Both the position numbers and the translations under genes were made by a program. Positions 1-5,679 of a stretch of 10,450 bases of DNA are shown here, in pieces. Source of the DNA: an uncultured Clostridia bacterium. Lineage in GTDB: Bacteria; Bacillota; Clostridia; Oscillospirales; Acutalibacteraceae. The stretch covers positions 1 to 10,450 of the forward strand of contig CALDPI010000254.1 of NCBI GenBank assembly GCA_937912045.1, read 5' to 3'. The stretch's first letter is position 1. Each line of letters opens with the position of its first letter. The notes under the pieces are model-generated. The model saw only the letters and a list, made by a program, of their open reading frames with translations, did no database searches and was not told the DNA's origin.

Positions 1-321
1 CGCCAACTCGACGTTAGCAAGCACTGTCTGGTGGGGTATAAGGTTATAGTTTTGAAAAACAAATCCGACAGAGTGGTTTCTATAAGTGTCCCAATCTGCA
101 TCCTTGTAGGTTTTGGTGGGAACACCGTTAATAATCAGGTCACCACTTGTGTAGCGGTCAAGTCCACCGATTATATTAAGAAGGGTGGTTTTTCCGCATC
201 CGGATTGACCTAGTATTGAAACAAATTCGTTCTCTCTGAAATCAAGAGTAAGACCCTTTAATGCCTCAACCTGCGAGTCACCAGTGACGTACGTTTTTGT
301 AATGTTCTTAAGAGTAAGCAT
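1..321 (-). CDS. ABC transporter ATP-binding protein, N-terminal part (runs off the left edge)
   Basis: Reading the minus strand from ATG at 321-319 gives 107 residues with no stop before the window edge. The protein begins MLTLKNITKTYVTGDSQVEA, typical of the MacB/LolD/FtsE-like ATPases that power small peptide, lipoprotein or antibiotic exporters. A Walker A motif (GQSGCGKTT) lies around residues 40-48, and a Q-loop region (FVFQNYNLIPHQTVLANVELA) ends the visible part. The signature motif, Walker B and H-loop lie outside the window, as would any fused permease domain, which is frequent for this family in Firmicutes. A good Shine-Dalgarno sequence (GGAGGT, 327-332 on the complement) sits five bases from the ATG, which fixes the start. 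The substrate cannot be told. The gene is divergent from the acetyltransferase gene at 458. Confidence 0.92.
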   Translation of the reverse strand, partial: MLTLKNITKTYVTGDSQVEALKGLTLDFRENEFVSILGQSGCGKTTLLNIIGGLDRYTSGDLIINGVPTKTYKDADWDTYRNHSVGFVFQNYNLIPHQTVLANVELA

Positions 322-326
322 AACAT

Positions 327-332
327 ACCTCC
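327..332 (-). promoter_or_regulatory. Ribosome binding site of the ABC ATPase gene
   Basis: The complement reads GGAGGT five bases upstream of ATG 321. This supports the chosen start codon. Confidence 0.8.
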
Positions 333-407
333 AATTTATCGGTTAATTTTACCACAAGAGTATGAACAAATTGTTAATCACATATAAATTTAGTAATATA
401 TGTTTAA

Positions 408-436
408 TTGACATCTGTCGATTTTTGTTATAAAAT
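408..436 (+). promoter_or_regulatory. Sigma-A type promoter of the acyltransferase gene
   Basis: TTGACA at 408-413 and TAAAAT at 431-436 are separated by 17 bases. TATAAA, two bases earlier, is an alternative -10. Transcription would start near 443, so the leader is very short, with the ribosome site (GAGGGGG, 444-450) almost at the 5' end of the message. Confidence 0.7.
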
Positions 437-457
437 GTTGTACGAGGGGGAAAAACT

Positions 458-1588
458 ATGGTAGAAATTAAAGAAGTTTTATCCGGGCGCGATTTACGTA
501 AGTTTGTTGATTTTCCAAACAAGCTTTATAAAAATAACAAGTGTTTTATTCCTGCTTTTTACGGCGATGACCTCGACGATTGGAACAGGGATAAAAACCC
601 TGCCTTTGATTATTGTGAAGCGCGTTGTTTTCTTGCGTATAAGGACGGTGAAATTGTTGGCCGTATCGGCGCAATTTTGAGTCACAAGGCTAACGAGAAG
701 TGGAATACTTCGCGCATGCGCTTTTCACAGGTGGATTTTATTGATGACCCCGAGGTCTCGGCTGCACTTTTCAATGCGGTAGAAAAGTGGGCCAAAGAAA
801 AGGGCTGCAGTCAGGTTCACGGTCCTCTCGGCTTTACAGATATGGACAGGGAAGGTATGCTTGTAAGCGGTTTTGACAGACGCAGTATGTTCATCACTTA
901 TTATAACGAACCGTATTATAACGAGCATCTTGAACGCTTGGGCTACGCCAAGGATACCGATTGGATTGAGTATAAAATTGCTGTTCCAAGCACCGATAGC
1001 GACGTTGCAGTCCTGTTTAATAGAATTGCCAACAGATGCAAGGAGAGAAATAATTTGCACGTTGTTAAGGTTAAGCACCGTTGGCAGTTTTACAAATACG
1101 TAAAGGCGGTGTTTGAGCTTGCAAACGTATGCTACGCTCCGCTTTACGGAACGGTTGACCTGACCGATAAGCAGATTGACAGGTATGCAAATAAGTTTAT
1201 ACCACTCATTAACCCCAATTATGCCTGCTTTATTGCTGATGAGAATGATGAGCTTGTTGCGTTTGGAATCAGCGCTCCGTCAATGGCAAACGCTGTTAAA
1301 AAAAGCAACGGACGTATGCTGCCGCTTGGCTTTATTCGTATGCTCTGGGCGCTCACCCATAATGATGCGGTTGATATGTTCTTGATTGCCGTTCGTCCTG
1401 ATTTGCAAAAAACAGGTGTTAATGCGATGGTTCTTGACGAGCTTCTCAGAAGTTGCAATAAAAATGGTATTAAATATGCCGAAACAGGACCCATGCTTGA
1501 AACCAACAGCAAGGTGTTGTCGCAGTGGAAGGGCTTTGAAAAGGACCAGCACAAGCGTCGTCGCTGCTACATAAAGAATATTGACTGA
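458..1588 (+). CDS. GNAT-like N-acetyltransferase family protein (376 aa)
   Basis: This is a cytoplasmic protein with no signal peptide or membrane segment. The C-terminal part carries a stretch resembling GNAT motif A, the acetyl-CoA pyrophosphate loop (VRPDLQKTGVNAMVLDEL, about residues 312-329). It is followed by a helix and a strand (NGIKYAETGPMLETN) as in the GNAT fold. The N-terminal half (LAYKDGEIVGRIGAIL near residue 60, then HGPLGFTDMDREGMLVSGFD) resembles the long two-domain GNAT-like proteins of unknown substrate found in Clostridia and Bacteroidetes. The ATG at 458 is preceded by GAGGGGG with seven bases of spacing. The gene stands alone, with its own promoter and a hairpin terminator at 1606. 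The acetyl acceptor is unknown. The family call is moderate and rests on recognition by eye rather than on an alignment. Confidence 0.68.
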   Translation: MVEIKEVLSGRDLRKFVDFPNKLYKNNKCFIPAFYGDDLDDWNRDKNPAFDYCEARCFLAYKDGEIVGRIGAILSHKANEKWNTSRMRFSQVDFIDDPEVSAALFNAVEKWAKEKGCSQVHGPLGFTDMDREGMLVSGFDRRSMFITYYNEPYYNEHLERLGYAKDTDWIEYKIAVPSTDSDVAVLFNRIANRCKERNNLHVVKVKHRWQFYKYVKAVFELANVCYAPLYGTVDLTDKQIDRYANKFIPLINPNYACFIADENDELVAFGISAPSMANAVKKSNGRMLPLGFIRMLWALTHNDAVDMFLIAVRPDLQKTGVNAMVLDELLRSCNKNGIKYAETGPMLETNSKVLSQWKGFEKDQHKRRRCYIKNID

Positions 1589-1605
1589 TATTTGCGCATA
1601 TAAAC

Positions 1606-1645
1606 AAATCCGAGGAACGAAAGAATTCGTTTCTCGGATATTTGT
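1606..1645 (+). terminator. Intrinsic terminator after the acyltransferase gene
   Basis: The arms 1608-1621 and 1626-1639 pair over 14 bp with one G-T pair, around a four-base loop. An A-T extension follows beyond one bulged base, and then a T-rich tail. It ends just before the -35 box of the tRNA promoter. Confidence 0.72.
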
Positions 1646-1647
1646 TG

Positions 1648-1676
1648 TTGACAATATAAAAATGTGCTGATATAAT
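1648..1676 (+). promoter_or_regulatory. Perfect consensus promoter of the tRNA-Leu locus
   Basis: TTGACA (1648-1653) and TATAAT (1671-1676) are both perfect and 17 bases apart. Initiation is expected near 1683, about 29 bases before the truncated tRNA copy at 1712 and 225 bases before the intact tRNA. No comparable promoter was seen between 1734 and 1907, so this one probably also drives the intact tRNA gene. Confidence 0.85.
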
Positions 1677-1706
1677 AATTAGCGTTGATTTGAGTATAAA
1701 TTATCA

Positions 1707-1733
1707 AATATGCGGGTATGGCGGAATCGGCAG
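1707..1733 (+). repeat. 27-bp direct repeat, copy 1: duplicated 5' end of tRNA-Leu
   Basis: These 27 bases are identical to 1903-1929. They comprise five bases of leader plus the first 22 bases of the tRNA-Leu gene (acceptor 5' strand and part of the D arm). The identity stops abruptly at 1734. The copy lies at a natural distance from the consensus promoter, so it probably marks the original tRNA start, displaced when the intervening segment arrived. Confidence 0.9.
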
Positions 1734-1902
1734 CTTTTGCACCGAGCGCATCCTGCGGATGATGAAGCGAAGGTGAAAAAGGCGCAACGGTCAAAAATTT
1801 AAGGCATTCATTGCCGCAAAATTTTTGGGCACCGTAAGAGTCTCGCGGAGCGCGTATGCGGTTCCGTTTTTTACTGAAAATCAACACATTTTTCCACAGT
1901 TT
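1734..1902 (+). repeat. Structured 169-bp insert inside the duplicated tRNA-Leu 5' end
   Basis: The segment lies between two identical 27-bp copies of the tRNA-Leu start. It contains a small hairpin (CATCC/GGATG near 1749-1762), a longer A/T-stemmed hairpin with arms at 1792-1800 and 1819-1827, and a terminator-like hairpin at 1846-1866 followed by six T. Its base composition is richer in G+C than the surrounding spacer. No credible gene was found in it. The minus-strand frame that crosses it (1567-1887) also runs through the terminator, promoter and tRNA fragment. The segment may be a copy of a small dispersed repeat or mobile element, which is an inference because no second copy is in the window. 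Confidence 0.55.
1846..1872 (+). terminator. Terminator-like hairpin inside the insert, upstream of tRNA-Leu
   Basis: CGGAGC at 1846-1851 pairs with GTTCCG at 1861-1866 (one G-T pair). Two further inner pairs form across a single bulge, and six T follow (1867-1872). If active it would attenuate transcription from the consensus promoter before it reaches the intact tRNA. It would also define a transcript of about 190 nt starting near 1683. Confidence 0.4.
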
Positions 1903-1929
1903 AATATGCGGGTATGGCGGAATCGGCAG
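1903..1929 (+). repeat. 27-bp direct repeat, copy 2 (start of the intact tRNA-Leu)
   Basis: This copy is identical to 1707-1733 and lies 196 bases downstream in the same orientation. It runs from five bases before the tRNA into the D arm. Confidence 0.9.
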
Positions 1930-1994
1930 ACGCGCTAGATTCAGGTTCTAGTCGGGGCAACTCGGTACAGGTTCAAGTCCTGCTACCCGCACCA
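1908..1994 (+). tRNA. tRNA-Leu (anticodon CAG)
   Basis: The 87-base gene includes an encoded CCA. The acceptor arms GCGGGTA (1908-1914) and TACCCGC (1984-1990) pair perfectly, followed by discriminator A (1991) and CCA (1992-1994). The anticodon stem CTAGA/TCTAG (1935-1939, 1947-1951) encloses the loop TTCAGGT, with anticodon CAG at 1942-1944, reading CUG leucine codons. The long variable arm is typical of a class II tRNA. The T loop is TTCAAGT on a CAGG/CCTG stem, and the outermost T-stem position is an A-C mismatch. It is followed directly by a strong terminator. A decayed copy of its 3' part lies at 8286. Confidence 0.97.
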
Positions 1995-1996
1995 TA

Positions 1997-2040
1997 TCGG
2001 GTGTTCATAACGGATTTGAGTTATGGACACTCGATTTTTT
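1997..2040 (+). terminator. Intrinsic terminator of tRNA-Leu
   Basis: A 15-bp stem (1997-2011 with 2020-2034, two G-T pairs) closes an eight-base loop and is followed by six T (2035-2040). Confidence 0.88.
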
Positions 2041-2068
2041 GTAATTTCGAATTTAGACGTTATGTATG

Positions 2069-2099
2069 GAGCAGGTTTTAAGGTCTGCTCTTTTGTTTT
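2069..2099 (+). terminator. Possible second, weaker terminator
   Basis: GAGCAG (2069-2074) pairs with CTGCTC (2085-2090) across a ten-base loop, followed by TTTTGTTTT. It could back up the tRNA terminator. The stem is short. Confidence 0.4.
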
Positions 2100-2304
2100 A
2101 TGCGGATTTGGTAATATACTCGACTGCTTCAACTTCAAAGTCACTATTAATACGATAAAGTATATCAAGTGAAAAGTTTTTATAACATTTGGAGACACAA
2201 TATTGCTTATGTGTGTTCGGCTTACAGCAGAACATTCTGCCAATATTTATGGTGTTATGTTTGCATAACAAAGGTTGATGTCGACTAATTAAAATGCTAT
2301 TCAT
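2098..2304 (-). CDS. Possible small Cys/His-containing protein (68 aa), unrecognised
   Basis: The frame begins with ATG at 2304-2302, immediately after the TAA of the AraC gene and in the same frame, and runs 68 codons. Five of its six cysteines lie in the middle part (CKHN, FCCKP, YCVSKC). The C-terminus (LDILYRINSDFEVEAVEYI) has protein-like composition. There is no clear ribosome site beyond a weak AAAG, so expression would rely on coupling to, or readthrough of, the AraC stop. I do not recognise it. It may be chance open sequence or the remnant of a longer gene. The rest of 2041-2304 shows only the hairpin at 2069. Confidence 0.22.
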   Translation of the reverse strand: MNSILISRHQPLLCKHNTINIGRMFCCKPNTHKQYCVSKCYKNFSLDILYRINSDFEVEAVEYITKSA

Positions 2305-3153
2305 TTAATAATTGATCTTTCGGTGCTGATTTCTATACTCTTTAGGAGTTACGTTATGAAGTGCTTTGAAGGTAGTGCTGAAGTGATTATCTGTAGAAAA
2401 GCCAACTAACCCAGCAATTTTTGTTATGGAATAATTAGTTGTTTCAAGCAGTTCGCACCCTTTGTCAATACGAAGCCTTGTTAAGAATTCTTTGAATCCG
2501 ATTGCAGTTATCTTTTGAAACGCCTTTGAAAACGAGTGGTAATTCATAGAAGCGATTTTAGCACAGTCGGTCAAGGTTATCGGGTCCGAGTAATGGTCAA
2601 GAATGAAATTGATTGCATTTTGAATTCTTAAATCGCCTTTGTCAATAGCGACGTCAGAAGTATCGTTATGGCGTTCGATGAATATTAACAGTTCAGAGAG
2701 AATGTTTTTGATATTACCAAGGGAATAAATATCGTTGGTTTTGAACTCATCATTTATTTTAGAGATGATGTTTAATGCTTTTTCGAAATTCTCTGATGAT
2801 AAATTAAAAAATTGTTTGTTAACGATTTGCTCTAAAAATGGATTATTATTAAAGACTTCTGAAAACAGTTGCGGTGTAACATAAAGCAATTGTCTTTCGT
2901 AAGGAATGTTAAGATTAACTGTTACTTGATGAGGAATATTTGGTTTGAATATAACAATTTGATTTGGATTTAGTGTGTATATAGTATTTTGAATAAAATA
3001 TTTTCTATTGCCTGATATAAGAAAGTATATCTCATAATCATCGTGATGATGGGGTCGAGTCATACCTTGGGGGTTTTCAATGTATGCATAATGGGTTGCA
3101 CAATTTAAATGCAGATCGTAGAAACTATCTAATTCTGAAGAAACATAGTTCAA
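2305..3153 (-). CDS. AraC-family transcriptional regulator with cupin sensor domain (282 aa)
   Basis: It is a DNA-binding regulator, probably of the divergent pectin operon. The N-terminal half carries an AraC-type cupin sugar-binding domain, with its histidine-rich first strand at about residues 33-50 (RPHHHDDYEIYFLISG) and the conserved PNIPHQV turn. The C-terminal ~100 residues hold the two helix-turn-helix motifs: LTDCAKIASMNYHSFSKAFQKITAIGFKEFL, then ITKIAGLVGFSTDNHFSTTFKALHNVTPKEYR. I place the start at TTG 3153-3151 because AAAGGAGGG (3160-3168) lies six bases upstream. The upstream ATG at 3189 falls inside the promoter region and has no ribosome site. This translation agrees with usual AraC-type lengths. 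The protein is cytoplasmic, the inducer is unknown, and a 5-keto-4-deoxyuronate pathway compound is the natural guess. Confidence 0.9.
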   Translation of the reverse strand: MNYVSSELDSFYDLHLNCATHYAYIENPQGMTRPHHHDDYEIYFLISGNRKYFIQNTIYTLNPNQIVIFKPNIPHQVTVNLNIPYERQLLYVTPQLFSEVFNNNPFLEQIVNKQFFNLSSENFEKALNIISKINDEFKTNDIYSLGNIKNILSELLIFIERHNDTSDVAIDKGDLRIQNAINFILDHYSDPITLTDCAKIASMNYHSFSKAFQKITAIGFKEFLTRLRIDKGCELLETTNYSITKIAGLVGFSTDNHFSTTFKALHNVTPKEYRNQHRKINY

Positions 3154-3159
3154 ATTTAA

Positions 3160-3168
3160 CCCTCCTTT
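3160..3168 (-). promoter_or_regulatory. Ribosome binding site that sets a TTG start for the AraC gene
   Basis: The complement reads AAAGGAGGG, nearly the full anti-Shine-Dalgarno match, with six bases to TTG 3153. It decides the start in favour of TTG over the upstream ATG. Confidence 0.82.
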
Positions 3169-3179
3169 ACTTTTCCCTG

Positions 3180-3208
3180 AGTATATCATAACTTTATGTT
3201 CAGTTCAA
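3180..3208 (-). promoter_or_regulatory. Promoter of the AraC regulator gene
   Basis: On the complement, TTGAAC (3203-3208) and TATACT (3180-3185) are 17 bases apart, so transcription would start near 3173. An ATG start at 3189 would lie upstream of the transcript. Confidence 0.72.
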
Positions 3209-3292
3209 GTAATAAAGGATTAAAGAAATCTAAAATCGGCTTTAAATTTTGTAAAAGATTGATAAAATAAGGATTTTAAGTCTGGAAAGTTC

Positions 3293-3342
3293 GTAAATTT
3301 GGCTCGCGCCTCAAAAAATCAGTCTAAAAAAAACAAATTTAC
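3293..3342. repeat. 9-bp inverted repeat in the divergent regulatory region
   Basis: GTAAATTTG at 3293-3301 is perfectly inverted as CAAATTTAC at 3334-3342, with 32 bases between. The right arm overlaps the proposed -35 box of the pectin operon. It could be a pair of regulator half-sites. Its A+T richness makes a chance match possible. Confidence 0.35.
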
Positions 3343-3368
3343 AAAGGTTTTCGAAAACGATATATGAT
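3338..3368 (+). promoter_or_regulatory. Probable promoter of the pectin operon
   Basis: TTTACA (3338-3343) could serve as -35. The -10 is ambiguous: TATATG at 3361-3366 after 17 bases, or TATGAT at 3363-3368 after 19. The imperfect boxes suit a regulated, activator-dependent promoter. Confidence 0.5.
3347..3358. promoter_or_regulatory. Perfect 12-bp palindrome, candidate operator
   Basis: GTTTTCGAAAAC is a perfect palindrome centred on CG and lies within the spacer of the proposed operon promoter. A protein bound there would block RNA polymerase. CG-centred even palindromes are typical of LacI-family repressors (family knowledge). Which protein binds here is not known. Confidence 0.5.
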
Positions 3369-3409
3369 ATGATATATTTGTCAAATATTATAAGGAGAGT
3401 TTGAAAAAT

Positions 3410-4561
3410 ATGAATAAAAAACCTTTGGAATATGGTATAGAAGCTTGCGAGGCTTTGATGAGGAGATTTAAACCAACAGAACTTCCTCCGGTTGGTACGC
3501 TTTTTTATCATCAAGGTGTTGCTTTATCTGGCATGCAGCAGATATATTTTTTAACTGGGGATAAGAAATATTTTGATTACATAAAAAGCTATGTTGATAG
3601 CGTTATTGGGCCTAATGGTGAACTATTTGGCTTTAACCACGAACTAACGACCAAAGATACACCTTGGCTTACTTGGAATGCTTTGACAATGCTTGACCAC
3701 AAGCAACCAACAATTTTATTATATAATCTGTATGATGAAACAGGGAATAAAAAGTATCTTAATGCAATTAAAACTGCAGCACAGTCGATGTATTATTGGC
3801 CGGTAAACCAGTATGGCGGTTATTGGCATATGATGACCCAGCCTTATCAGATGTGGATGGATGGCGCTTATATGGCTGGCCCACTATCTGTTATGTATGC
3901 AGATAGGTTTGGTGATGCTGTTTTGAGAGAGCGCGCAATAAAGCAGATTTTTATTATGAATGATTTTATGCGTGATTCTAAGACTGGTTTATACTATCAT
4001 GGTTGGGATGATTCCAAGAAGGAATGTTGGGCAGACCCTGAAACTGGCTTGTCGGGACAGTTCTGGGGGAGAGCGGTGGGCTGGTATGCCGTTGCAATTC
4101 TTGATATTCTTGATTACATACCAGAGGACCATCCTGCAGTTGAAAGCCTTAAGAAAATAGAGATAGATTTGCTTAAATCACTTGTTAAATTCCAAGATTC
4201 CAAAACTGGTATGTGGTTTGAAGTGCTTGATAAGCCTGAGGACCCTGATAATTGGGTTGAAAGTTCTTGCACGAATCTATTCATTTATTCATACGCTAAG
4301 GCAATACGTAAAGGTATAATCGGTAAGGAATATGTGTCTGTTTTAGAAAAAGCATATAAAGGTATAGAAGATATTCTTTATTATGATGAAAACGGAAACA
4401 TAGTAATAGATAAGGTTTGCATAGGAACTTGTATTGATAGCGGAACTTATGAGCATTATATAAATCGCGAACAAATAAAAAACGATTTGCACGGAATGGG
4501 AGCTTTTTTGTTGATGTGTTCTGAAATGCAAAGATGTATCAATGAAAATAAATTAGCTTAA
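3410..4561 (+). CDS. GH105 unsaturated glycuronyl hydrolase (YteR/YesR type), 383 aa
   Basis: It removes the terminal 4,5-unsaturated uronic acid from lyase-generated rhamnogalacturonan or galacturonan oligosaccharides by hydrating the double bond. The product opens to 5-keto-4-deoxyuronate. No signal peptide is present, so it acts in the cytoplasm on imported oligosaccharides. The (alpha/alpha)6-barrel pattern is clear throughout. The catalytic aspartate is D151 in MWMDGAYMAGP, matching the essential Asp143 of Bacillus subtilis YteR. Other family blocks are the HPF-like region around WPVNQYGGYWHM, GQFWGRAVGWYAVAILDIL (about residue 217) and ESSCTNLFIYSYAKAI. Length agrees with the family (about 370 aa). 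The ATG at 3410 lies 12 bases after AAGGAG (3392-3397). A TTG at 3401 is in frame but only three bases from it, so ATG is preferred. It is the first gene of the operon, 17 bases before the next. Confidence 0.92.
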   Translation: MNKKPLEYGIEACEALMRRFKPTELPPVGTLFYHQGVALSGMQQIYFLTGDKKYFDYIKSYVDSVIGPNGELFGFNHELTTKDTPWLTWNALTMLDHKQPTILLYNLYDETGNKKYLNAIKTAAQSMYYWPVNQYGGYWHMMTQPYQMWMDGAYMAGPLSVMYADRFGDAVLRERAIKQIFIMNDFMRDSKTGLYYHGWDDSKKECWADPETGLSGQFWGRAVGWYAVAILDILDYIPEDHPAVESLKKIEIDLLKSLVKFQDSKTGMWFEVLDKPEDPDNWVESSCTNLFIYSYAKAIRKGIIGKEYVSVLEKAYKGIEDILYYDENGNIVIDKVCIGTCIDSGTYEHYINREQIKNDLHGMGAFLLMCSEMQRCINENKLA

Positions 4562-4578
4562 AAAAAGGGGAGATAGGT

Positions 4579-5661
4579 GTGAGTTTTTCGGTTGAAAAGA
4601 ATGATAAAAAGGATATTTTAAGGATTCATCAGGAGGGACACATATATACTTTTGGATATTATAGCACTAATGTCTGGATGGACGATAATAAACTTATTTT
4701 AAAAAAAGCCAAGACTAATAAAGCCGATGAAAAAATTTTTGAATCTGAATTTGTACTTATTGATATTAATGAGAAAACTGAAAAAGTATTACATAAGCAA
4801 ATATACAAAGAGGGAAGAACTATTTTACCTTATACTGATTTTACAGTGTTTGATAAGAACTTGTATTTTTCTGATGATGATAATGTCTTATGGAGTTTAA
4901 ATATAGATACTTTGGAAAAGAAGGCTATTTTTAAGGACGATTATCGATATTTGCTTTTTCATATAACAAAGGACGGAAGGTATATTAACTGGCAGTCACA
5001 AAGGGAAAATAAACTCGATACCTGTATGAGATTGGATTTGCATAATAATGAAGTTATAAAGGCTTTTGAAAAGCAGTTTGCTCCGCCATTTATATGCGCT
5101 GACCATATGATGATATGTCCTACTAATCCTGAATTGTTTTTCTTTGCCCATGAAGGAGACACGCAGTATATCACCAACCGCTTATGGATAGCGGAAATCG
5201 GGAAGGAACCGTATAATATCGCTAAACAAAGGTTGGATGAAAACGGTAATTTAATTGATTGCTTCGGGCATGAGTCATGGAGTGCGGATGGAAAAGGCAT
5301 ATACTTTGTAAAATATGCTTGTTCCCCCGAACCGCCCAGAGGAATCGGATATGTAGATTTAGAAACTAAAGAACACCAAATACTTTACAGTAAATATAAT
5401 TATTGGCACGTAAATGCCTCCCATAACGGTAAATACCTTGCGGCAGATTTACTGCCTGAAATCAAATATGAAAACGGTCTGGAAAAAAGTGCTGTTTGTC
5501 TTATTGATATGGAAAATAATACAGAGACAATCATTGCAGATGTGCACAGTATGAAGCACCCCGCTCATCCTCATCCGCAGTTTAATCCCTCATGTGCGAG
5601 GATTTGTTTCCATGATGTTATGGATAACGGTGACCTTAGCGTCGGAATAGTAGAAATTTAA
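4579..5661 (+). CDS. Oligogalacturonate lyase-like protein (PL22 family), 360 aa
   Basis: It has the features of a cytoplasmic seven-bladed beta-propeller lyase that splits unsaturated digalacturonate into 5-keto-4-deoxyuronate. Propeller repeats are visible (DLHNNEVIKAF, ESWSADGKGIYFVKY, NASHNGKYLAADLLPE, NPSCARICFHD). The likely active-site histidines are H231 (GHESW), H277 (YWHVNAS) and the C-terminal cluster H327, H330 and H332 (KHPAHPHPQF). These match the general base and metal ligands described for Yersinia YE1876. As I recall that enzyme, a glutamine stands where this protein has H327. No signal peptide is seen. The start is GTG 4579, preceded by GGGGAG (4567-4572) with six bases of spacing. 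It shares an operon with the GH105 gene and kduI. Identity to characterised PL22 enzymes looks modest, so the substrate may differ. Confidence 0.75.
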   Translation: MSFSVEKNDKKDILRIHQEGHIYTFGYYSTNVWMDDNKLILKKAKTNKADEKIFESEFVLIDINEKTEKVLHKQIYKEGRTILPYTDFTVFDKNLYFSDDDNVLWSLNIDTLEKKAIFKDDYRYLLFHITKDGRYINWQSQRENKLDTCMRLDLHNNEVIKAFEKQFAPPFICADHMMICPTNPELFFFAHEGDTQYITNRLWIAEIGKEPYNIAKQRLDENGNLIDCFGHESWSADGKGIYFVKYACSPEPPRGIGYVDLETKEHQILYSKYNYWHVNASHNGKYLAADLLPEIKYENGLEKSAVCLIDMENNTETIIADVHSMKHPAHPHPQFNPSCARICFHDVMDNGDLSVGIVEI

Positions 5662-5679
5662 TTTTAAGGAGATATAATT

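Noticed and set aside
322..457. Minus-strand promoter for the ABC ATPase gene
   Set aside because: A TAAAAT-like -10 can be found on the complement near 349, but no acceptable -35 lies at 16-18 bases, so no promoter is claimed.
725..1078. Long minus-strand and alternative plus-strand frames inside the acyltransferase gene
   Set aside because: They lie wholly within a well-supported gene, lack ribosome sites and have no recognisable domains.
1567..1887. A 106-codon minus-strand frame across the tRNA upstream region
   Set aside because: It runs through the terminator, the consensus promoter, the 27-bp tRNA copy and the hairpin-rich insert, and has no ribosome site. It is most likely open by chance or a spurious frame of a repeat element.
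1712..1994. Group I or other intron in tRNA-Leu
   Set aside because: The insert lies in the D-arm region rather than the anticodon loop, and it is followed by a complete tRNA rather than a 3' exon.
3401..3409. TTG 3401 as start of the GH105 gene
   Set aside because: It is only three bases from the AAGGAG site. ATG 3410 is more plausible, though its 12-base spacing is somewhat long.
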